From contig OX463788.1 in NCBI GenBank assembly GCA_949825025.1, forward strand, positions 19,657,799 to 19,721,798: 64,000 nucleotides of DNA, written 5' to 3'. This document shows positions 46,543 through 57,609 of this stretch, piece after piece. Position numbers and translations under genes: made by a program. This stretch comes from Siphlonurus alternatus (Eukaryota > Arthropoda > Insecta > Ephemeroptera > Siphlonuridae). The notes below the pieces were generated by a model. It searched no databases, had not been told where the DNA came from, and saw only the letters and a program-made list of their open reading frames with translations. Within the stretch, counting starts at the first letter, position 1, and each line of letters starts with the position of its first letter.

Positions 46543-49500
46543 TAAAAAGTTTGCTGCTTGCGAGAGTCGAACCTGGATTTTTTTGATCAGTATATTTATT
46601 CTTGTCTACTGCGTTCCTATTCCATATTAGCATGATCTATATAATTTTATAAGTTCAGTCCCATTTTTTTTTTTTTTTTTTTTTATTTATTTTAATACTA
46701 AAATTAGTGCTGAAAATTCATTTTTACGTTATACACTGTCGTGTGGTAAAATTAAAAACTTAGAACTGACAAATCTCACATTTGTCGGTCTTCTTTAAAA
46801 TTCGAAATGGTCGGTGAGGTATCCTTTTTAATAAATAAAAACATTCCTTAGGAATCGCAGTTACTAAATAGAAGTTTTTGAGAACAACAAATTTGATTCT
46901 TTTTCAAAAACAAAATACGATTTTGTGAAAAATGGTCAGATTTTGCACTTTTTTAACATGCATCAGATGGAATTTTAAATTTGAACTATCTCGAAAGTTA
47001 TGCCAGTGAGGTGCTAAAAAAAAAAAAAAAAAAAAAAATGCATGATGTAGAGGGAGGTCTCCAAAAAGGTTTTCTTTGTTAAAAGTTCAACATTTCCCCA
47101 CACTCGAAGATTATCACTCAACTTTAACAACTAAATTTTAACTTTTTAAGATAAAAGCTCAACACGAAATTTCAATTCCTTCTTTTTTTCCGGAAAAATT
47201 CAAGGCAAGCATTGCCTACATTGCGTTCATGGACCTGTCATTGCAGGACAAAAAAGATGTGAAGAGTGTAATTTAATGAATAATATAAAATAATATAAAA
47301 ATATAAAATAAAATCATTCTCTTTAAAGGAACTAGCTGGAAATCATTCAAATCATTCTTAATACATGTGCATTATATTTATTCCAACTAAAAATATATAT
47401 TTTCAATAATGAAGCAATAATAGCAGTTTAACTATAGCACAAGATAGGGAGGATAGGAGGTAGAGGAGTAAGCCAGCTGCGAGGTAATTGGGGTCAGTTA
47501 ACAGCGTCTGATTGGTTGTGAGTCTTGTGACATAGGAGTGAACAACACCCACCACTATATACTTGCACTGCACAACATTGCCGTGTTAACTACTATGTAC
47601 AATTTAAGAAAGTAACTATTTTCTTTCTTGGTATCATAAAACTTGCAAAAATTCAAATTAATTTCACTGTTTTTATTGTAATGCAATCAGCATAAAAATC
47701 TAAAATTGTATTGTATTGAGCATTTTTCAGAAGATGAAATGTAATTAGTAAGTGAAATTATTTTTTTAAAAGTTATTCTCATTAGGTGCTTGCCGAATTC
47801 CTTTGGTAATGGCTGACGAGCAGCTGAGTGGTGTTTTAGCATAAAAAGTGACAGCAGAGATAGAAATACATGATATGCCGTGCCATAGCTTGGCTTTAAA
47901 GAGAGAGAGACAGAGGGAGGCTTACCTCGTGAGGTGCTTGCTAGCTGCATGAACTTCCATCTCTGAAGACTTGAACTCGTTGAGCTCCTTGCGTATGGCT
48001 GCCTTGTCCTTGGGCGTCAGGCGTGTCCACGGCTTGTCCGCTCGACGGTCATAGTCGCTCGCACACGTCACCTCAATGTAGTCATTGAACCGTATTATCT
48101 GCAAATAAACACAATTGACTCCAATATTACACTTACAACAAAGAAAAGAATAGAAGATAATAGTGTTATAAATAAGCCCTAGAAACTTTTCACAATACTG
48201 AGTATACACATAGAATTATAGTGAAATTGCCATGAAAAAATCAAACATAATTTAAAACACAATTACTATTAATTTCTAATGTCACTGCTATAAAATTCAA
48301 CAAGATTTTAAAAAAAAAAAAAAAAAAAACATACATAGGATGATGCCAAATCCCTTACAGGGTAAACCATCAGCATTATTACCTCGACTGTCCACAAATG
48401 AACCTTCACTGTACTACCGAGCTAAAAATGTTGTAGGCTTACCCCGCAAGGGATTAGGTGTCGTGGTATGTATGTATGTATTTTTTATTTTTTAATTTTG
48501 TTAAATTGTTGAATTGAAAAAGAATAATATTTACTCATAATTATATTTATAATTTTAGTTTTGTAACTGGGGCTAAGTAAAGGTTGGAACATGGAAATTT
48601 ACAAAGGATTAAAAAGGAAATCTTAAGGAGCATATTTTATTGAGTGGTCAAGTGCTTTAACCACTAAACTATAGAGCTAATTTATATACATAATATGAGA
48701 GAAAGAGCACAAAAATTAATAACAAATCAAGCCAACTCCTTAATATGTACTGTATGTACATTCATACATTAAAAATTTACCTTTTTTATCAAATTTGTGC
48801 GTTATTAACATTATTAAATAATATAATTCAATATTTTTTTACCATATTATTATAAGCGACAAGATTTATGCATAAACGGATTGGTGCACAAGCACTTAAT
48901 AATTTTCGCTGTATCCCTCTCACACTAGAGTTGAAAAAAATCATATTTGAAATGGAGCACTAGAACTATTAAATAAATGTATTATTAAATGCATGTAATA
49001 AATGTATTTTATTCTGAAAAAAATCTTTTCAAACGGTGGATACATAATTATAAAGGGCAAAAATTGTAACACTGTTGTTTACCGGTACAGTGAAGTTGGG
49101 GCATGATAGTTTTCTCACTCACCTTTTTCTCCTTGAGCTCTTCGACAGTTGGCCTGAAGGATAATTTCCGCAGTAACACTCTCTTCTTCTCCTCTTTCTG
49201 TTGTCGCTCCTCTGCAGGGGACTGCTCTGTAAAACCAAACAACTTGAATTAGTAACCATGTCTTGCTTTACTTATTTGTAATTATGATCGTTTATTAAAC
49301 ACAAATTGTATACATATGAAGTTAATACATAAATAATACAGAAAATAATGTTTAACACAAAATAGAACAAATAAAGACAATAACACAAAACAATAAAATT
49401 GTTGATGTACAAAGCATAATTGTACAGTACTATATCTTAGAACTTGCACATTATTTCTATTTGCATATGCCCTTAATGACTTGGTTCTTTATAAATAAAC

Positions 49501-52500
49501 ATTCAAGTTAATTTAACCGCAAATTTATTTACACAATTTCTAATATAATTTGGTTCAGCTTCGTGATAATTAGGACATTTACAAATTAAATGGTGGAATT
49601 CATGAATTGTTTGACAAGTCGTTTGATATCTCAAACTCAAATTAGAAATGTCTACAGTCTTTCAAACGTTAGAATACCCATGGAAAATAGTTCATGGATG
49701 ACCTGTCAATCAACTGCAACAGCTGTAAAAAATGGCAGCCAACACTAAAAAATTTTCAATAGAGCTAGTGGACAGAAATATATGTTCATATTTTACGAAG
49801 ATTTTCACATAAGTCGAGACAGATAATATTGCAAAGAAGTTTCAATAATTTAGCAATTATTATGCAACAGGTATCGAGTGTCTTTGATTTATTTTCAGCT
49901 ACTTTATTTTTCTAGTGAAAGAACTATTTTTTTGTATTTTGTTGGCAACATGGGTCGGAAGAATACAAATCACTACGCCGAAGATGATTGACAGGGGTAT
50001 TCTAACGTTTGAAAGACTGCAGTTGGGGCAGATACCACTCCCTGTTTGTCATGGAAATGGTGCTATGAAACTCTGGCTTAATTTATTAATTAAGCTTTGT
50101 TATAGCTGATATTGTGAAATTCTAGGTATTGATTTATTGCTGTTGGATTAATTAAACATTTTTAATCTCAGAAATAAAATAATAAGCATACCTACTAGTT
50201 TGTAAGCTAGTCTAGTCGGATTGAACTTTGATAGACAGAGTAGCCTTTTTACAAACATTGCTTTTACAGACTCTTGTTTGTTAAAATCTGCCACTGAGAG
50301 GTGAGACCATACAATTTCAATGCCATATATGTGGCTATGGGGGTGACTTTCAGATTACATCTGCAATGACAGACTAGAGTGACTTGAGATAGAACACATT
50401 GCAAATATGGCATTTTTGCATCTTTCATTGATATGCTTAGGAAAATGAGATACCTATCATTTGGAGGATTATACCCTTTAATAGTAATGCAACAACTTAA
50501 TTGAATGAACTGTACCTTAAAAATTTTAAGACGTTGGATATCATGCAACATTGAAACTCAGATTGGAAAACTTTGCACTTACTTTTTAATATATTCCGTT
50601 CCTCAAGCTCTTCCTGAGTGGGCCGCATGCTGAGTCGTCTGCAAGCAAATACGTACTAAGTCCATTGCTCTTGAGATCTTATGTGGTTACATAAATATAG
50701 CCACATAAATAAATACAGTAAAACCTCAATTTTACGAACTTCGATTTAACGAAATTCGCGATTTTACTTAGTATTTTCTCGGTCCCGAATAGTTAGATAG
50801 GGAAATGCATGTTAAATAACCTTGAATTTACGAAAACTCGATTTTACGAAATAACGAAGTGCTCACATGGTCCCTAGAGAGCATTAACCTTGAGTTTACG
50901 AATATATTTGTCATAAAAACGACATTTAAAGCGTCTTTTAAATGTAAATTACGCGCGCGTCGTAACGTAAAATTTGTGATCGAGAATCGAGATTAATTTT
51001 ATTTTATAGCGTCAACTCGTAAGATTTTTTATTTATTAGTCATAAAACAATAACTGATTGATAAAAATTTTATTTGTATGGCAACTGCGTGGTCTAATTC
51101 GATGTAAATAAGATCTTAAAAATAATAAAGTGGCGAATCCTCTTCGTCCGGCCAGATCGTACGACCCAATCGCATTGCTGCATGAATGGAGTACATTATA
51201 TACCTCAAAACTTCATTCAATTTTAAATTTTATTTAATAAATTATGAATAGAAAATAAAAATTAAAAAAATATAAAAAAAAATAAAATGAAACGCACGTC
51301 GTTATGGAAAATTAACCGCGTATATGAACAGTATTTTTATTTTATTGTCTACGCGAATAGAAAAAACGTCGTTGACTGCATTTCAAATGTCGATTGCGAA
51401 TTGCGAAAACTAAATTAATAAGAGTTCTTTCATTTTCTAAAAGACCTAAAATACACAAAATTAATTTTTTTTTTTTCCAACTCCTTCAAGTCATTTCCGC
51501 GATGTTATGATATTCACGTAAAAATTGCGATTTCCTAAGAGATGTAAATTTACATCGCACCGTTAAGCCTGGTTTAAGGCGGATTTTCAGATGGCGACAA
51601 TTTAACGGCGATGCGACGCGATTTCGACGTAAAGCTGCGAAATCCTATGCGGCGGCGAATTCGCCGGTAATCGCGTTAATTACGATGCTCTTTTTCTTTT
51701 AATCGCCCAATATGGCTGCCAATGGATGTTACGGATGTTACAGCAAGTGCGTATTATTCGCGTCGCGTCGCATGATAAAAATCGTCATGTGAATCCACCT
51801 TACGCAGACGAAAAAAAAAAAAAAAACTTCTGCGTCTAGCGTCATTGCAAGATTTGGAGTGCGTTTGAATTCACGGGCCAGCCCGGGCTGGCCTGGGCTG
51901 AAGCGTTTTTTGTCGTCAAGTGGGGCCAGCCCGGCGGCCATTTTTCCTCCTCTCATGACGTCACTTCCTGGCTGGCCCAGGCTGACGCGGGCGGACTCTA
52001 CAGTGCGCCTGAGACCTAGCGGACAGACTGGGAACTAATTATGACGAAATTATGACGTTTCATACCAGGCGACCAAGGTCACCGCCATTTTACCCAGCCC
52101 GGGCCAGCCCGGGCTGGCCCGTGAATTCAAACGCACTCTTGGTCTGTTCTTGCAGAATGCAGAAGCATTTTTCATGCTTCTCGTACTACATCGGCAGTTA
52201 TTGGTCGATCACGCTCGCTTGATTTTTTCTTCTCCTTACGACTTCGTAATAATTCGGCAGTTGTCGGCACTTCTCAGGATCACAATTATTCTTTCGGTCA
52301 GTTAATTTTTCTTTTGTTCAGCTTCCGAGAGAGCTGAAGACATTTTACAACTTTTAAATTCAATATTAAATCAAAACAATTTTTCGTTTTCTTCCAAAAT
52401 CAAGTGAAGACTTTCGCAGTTTTGGCACAATTTCATTGTTTTGAAATGCGCGCATCTCATTGGTCGTGGGGCGGGGCAGACGCAGAAGCAAAAAGTTGAG

Positions 52501-55500
52501 AGTTTTGGTCAACTTTTGCGTCTTGCGTCTGCTTCTTGCGTTTGGCGTCTGGATTAGCGTTGTAAAAATGTGAAGTTCACTCATGTAATGTAAATGTTCG
52601 TTCGCGAACTTGTGAAACCTAATTCAAATATAAATTCAAATATCCCGCGTAAATTTCAGCGTTCTGATTGGTTACATCTGTGTTCTTAAATAAAAAGTTA
52701 AAATTAATTAGAAATTTGAATTAAAACACCTTATTTGTAACTATTACTACTATTTTGGGTGCCAAAAATGAAAAGACACGATATTAAATGTATATTTTAA
52801 ATTTTAACTCCCAGGACAACAAAATAATTACTTTTTTGCGAAGGTAAATTTATTCAATTTATATCTTTAACTTGCTTTCATGAAGTTAATTGTCATTAAA
52901 TGTGAACATCTTGCTGTTTAGTTTGCTGAATATCGAATTAATTGTACTTTTGTACAGAATTCAAACTTTCCCGGTTTTTTACATGTTCGCGAACTTTGTA
53001 ATGTTCACGAAGTGAACTTGTGAAAGTTCACTCATCAGAAGTTCCTTTCGTTTTTTACAACACTAGTCTGGATGCGTAAACCATGCCATAAGCCATAAGC
53101 TAACACGTACTTCAACTCTAGCGTCTGACGCAAAGTTTTTTTTCTTGCGTCTGCGTAAACCAGACTTTATAATGTATTTTTATATGGCATTAATAATATA
53201 TTAATGCCATACATTATGTGTCTTAGTAACGTTTATATTTTTTATGTTTTCACGTCGTCCCGAATTACCGCGCGACTTATATATATAATACGCGATCGAT
53301 CACTCGCGTAAATCGCGATCTTTTTATCTCACGCTATTTCATATTTTTCTACTGTTTTAATCTCTTTTACCACTCGAATAAATCTGAATCAATTATAAAA
53401 ACGAATTTTTATTGCAATAATTTGTTAATTCATACGTTTTACGGCATTTTTTAATTTTTTTTTTGAGAACCTCGAGTTTACGAACCTCGAATTTACGAAG
53501 TCCCGATTTTTCGGTCCCTTCAATTTCGTAAAATCAAGGTTTTACTGTAGATAAATAAACAAATAAATAAATACAATTTATAAAGCATAAAATGCCTGTA
53601 AGATTATACAGTTTGACAATTAATTAACCAAACAAATACATTATAATTCTTTATATTTATAAACTTGTCTTCTTTTTCTTAATCATCGACAAAATGGCAA
53701 AATAATTATTTAACCTACTGATAAAATGTTTACGTTACTCAAATTTGCATTTGTAATACATAACTTAAAGAGGTAGGTGCAAGAAATTATTTAAGCAAGG
53801 CCAGAATACCAGATTTCAAATCTGCAATCTGTTTTTTCTATAACCTCACATTGGTCAGTTACAATTTCCGATGTTTTTACGATGGGATTAAATACATCAG
53901 CAGATACTTGCTTTTTAAGATTTACATGTACCACATATCTGCAGATGTGTTTAGGATTCTAAATCTATTGAAGAACTGATGATATTTGTAAGTGGCCAAC
54001 GGAAGGTTATAGAGAAAACAGATTGCAGATTTAGAATCAGGAATTTTGGCCTTGCTTAAATGAATTCTTGCACTGTAACTACCTCTTTCAAGTAGAGTGA
54101 GCGATTTCATTTTTTTTTTTTTAATTTTATTTCCTAAAAATAGTTAAACCTGCCCTCTATTGAAAAATGAAAAACAAAAAATTCCATCTCAAATAGCTTC
54201 ATCACAAAAAATTCACAAATTTGTGTTTCTGAGGCCTTTAACATGCAGTCTTATGGTACAGAAAACAGCTTTTTACTCAAAATTTGTCTGAACTATGGTA
54301 CCAATTGAAAAATATCAATGTAATCTATGATGAATTCTTTGATGGATTTTCAAATAAAATTTTTTTTTTAAAAAAATTAAGAAGTCGTTTAAAAAAAATA
54401 AATAAAAATTAAAAAAACCTAATTGGAATCAACCCACAAAAATTTCAAGTTTTTTTTCAGAAACGATTCTGTAATATTTTTTAAAGCATTCGTTAAAGAA
54501 TTCATCATAAATTTCATAGGAATTTTTTAATTGGTACCATAGCTGAGTCGAAGTTTGAATAAAAGCTGTTTTCTGTACCATAAGGATGCACAAAACCTCT
54601 GAAACACAAACTTTGGAAAAAATTTTGTGGTGAAGCTATTTGAGATGGAATTTTTTGGTTTTCGTTTCTCAATAGAGGGCAAGTTAAACTGTTTTTAGAA
54701 AATAAAATATTAAAAAAAAAAAAAAAAAAAAATGCAATTACTTGCTCTACTTTAAGAGATTTGGAAAAATCAAAATACTTGTTTGGTGTCTTTCCAGCAT
54801 AAATAATATATATAATATATAATTGATAATAATATATAATTATGTGTATGCATAAGATGAGACTGTATAAAATCACTAAATATTTAAAAACTTTTGTTGT
54901 TATTAAGTGTTTTACTTTACTGATTTTTCATTTAAAATGTGAAAATTATTCCAGTCGAGTAGCATTATTTTACATTTTTTAAATTTTCAGCAGGCCAAAA
55001 AATTTGAACATAATAATAAACTAAAAGAAAAATGAAGCTACTCTATTTAATTCACAGCAAAACAAAGTAAAATAAAGAGGTGTTTGTCTCAATAATATGG
55101 TGAAAATATTTCATATATTTGAAAAATTACAAAGAGTTGTACAGCAGATTTTCCAACAGTTACTGCATCACATCTGTTGTGAAACTGGTGAAAACCTGCA
55201 TTATAATCATATAATTAATTCAAATTGTATATATACAGTATATTGAGATATTTATCACCACATTCCTTTAAAAAGGCTTTGATTTGGTAGAGAGAATTAT
55301 CACAACCCCATTTTTAACAACAAAAAGTGTCACAATCCCACCCGGCGCTGAAAACAACAACATCTATACCAACTGACTTGCGCTTTATAGAAAGGTGGGG
55401 TTGCAGTATTTGAGTTGTTATTATCATGTTAGGTACAGTACATTCTCACTTCCACAGAGACGTCTACGTCTACTTTATTTCATAAAAATTGCTGTTTACT

Positions 55501-57566
55501 CAAAAGGTATGTAGATTTTAAAATCAAAAGAGGGGGGAATTAATAATAGACTTGGAGGACGTTTTTCACTGACTTTTTAAGGTACTCCTGGTGTTTGTAG
55601 AAATCGTATGCGCTGCAGCAGGAGCAGAAAGAGGACAAAAGTGTTACATGTGGGCAAAGGTCACACTAAGATGTGCATAGAATGGGGTATAACTGAACTG
55701 ACACTTCTTTCTGTTCAAGCAACCATCTGAATACACTTGATGCATGATGCCTGAAACTCAACACTGAAAACTGCAAGTATATACATTTTACTCAAAATAA
55801 GTGAAATAGGGCCGTTCCAACCCCAGGTCTCCATTCACTAAAGTATTTTTAGTTCTGCAAATTCATTGACACATGATATTATTATTTAAAGTTTTTTAAT
55901 TAACATATTGACAGACTGCAACAAAAATGCTTTACCAGAATCCAGATATGAAAGAGCCAGAGCCAGTCAGTGTCTTCTATAAACTACATTTACTTCAAAA
56001 CAAATTCATCAAACATTTTTTATGCACTCCATCAATCAGTTTTTTACGGGCTATTATTATCATTACAATTATGCAAAGAAGAGTATTACTGCAGAGTAAA
56101 ATATAAGAATGCACTTAGAAAATACTATCGTTGCTAACTTGTAAAATAGAAACAATATCGGTAGAAACCGGAATAAAAATATGCTGGATCAATTAACAAT
56201 TTTAAACCACGCATAAAAGGTAATTATAGGTTATATATTATCCCCCTTCTTTCCACATCCTAGGTTACACCCATAGCAGGCTGATCCAACCCAAGCCTGT
56301 CTTATTTGAACAAAAAAAGGTGTTAAGACCACAACATATTTTAATTTAAAGCTTATTTCCTCTCTCACTCCTAAATTTACTAGTGCTTGCCTTGATTTAT
56401 TTTTCTCAATTTTATTAAGTAAAGAAGTTTTTAAATTATGTATTCCCAAATGTTGAAACTTAAATGTGATATCAAGTAGATGTACTATAGATGGCATGTT
56501 TCTTTTTTCCCACTTACAGGAGATTTCATTTTGTGGAAATGGTTGCAATGAACTAACAGCAGGAATCAACATGAAACAGGTCATGGTCCTATGTGACAAC
56601 AAATTAACATTTTTACTGTTTTACATATTTTCAATACAACTTAAATTAACTTGTGCAATAATAACCACCATAATAATAAATAAATATGCAGTACATAATT
56701 AAATTTAATAAATGTACAAATGTTTATATTTTTGTGTATGGTATGAACATAATCTTGTAATATATATATACAGTATACATTGTATACTCGTGTTGGCACT
56801 GTATGTCAAAATCTGGCATAAAATCTAATCTGACAGTTACAGTTTTGTCTGCAGTTTGGACCCATTTCTCCAATAATAATAATAAAAAAAGGTTGATATT
56901 CCATTAATAAAGAAATAAATAAAAAATATGTGTTCTTGACAATGTAGTAGAAGAGGTATTGTGTTTAATTTCTGTTTTCTATCAGTTAGTGCAATTACTA
57001 GTTAACTACAGTATTAAGTCTCGAATTTCTTAATTTTTTATTATTGATTAATTTATTATTATCTCCTTTTGTACATTACAGCCTGCGCCCTCAATAGGAT
57101 CTACTTGAAATCACATCTTTAAAAGTTTAAGTGCAATATGGGGATAATATTGAAAGCAGATCAATTTTTTCTTCTACCCAAATTGGGTAAAAAAAAAAAA
57201 AAAGAAAAAAATGAGCGCTATTAGATTTTTGTTACAAAAAAAAAGTCAACATTCTAAGAAATTAAAACAATGACCATAAATTATAAATTTCTCTGCACAA
57301 TCGTGTGAAACAGTGCATAATCACATAGACTGTGACTTAAAGGGACATCAGCAGGCTTGAGAACATTCAGCCAAGGAATTTGGTGCAAGCCGAGTTTTGC
57401 AAGACTCACCTGATGAGCCTTGCGCCCACTGCCTCCTTGCTCATTTGGCGTTCCATCTCACTCTGTACGTGGATGATGTTGCGATCTATAAGCTCTTGTC
57501 GAGGAGGCCTCATTGCAAGCTTTAATGCCAAGCTGTCTTTGCGAGCAACCCGAACACCTAAAACAC

Positions 57567-57609
<43 letters not shown>

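Larger units (their letters stand above)
50716..53547. mobile_element. pogo/Tigger-like Tc1-mariner element with nested insertions
   Basis: Ends CAGTAAAACCTCAATTTTAC and complement of a matching GTAAAATCAAGGTTTTACTG, each flanked by TA (50714-50715, 53548-53549). CAGTAAAACCTC is close to the terminal repeat of pogo/Tigger elements. No transposase frame survives. It contains the elements listed at 51572-51803, 51857-52138 and 52555-53065, plus TGCGTCTGACGC-type repeats between 51800 and 53165. Confidence 0.82.

Noticed and set aside
56231..56602. 123-codon minus-strand frame in a PHACTR intron
   Set aside because: No recognisable domain, no splice support, and composition like surrounding AT-rich intron.
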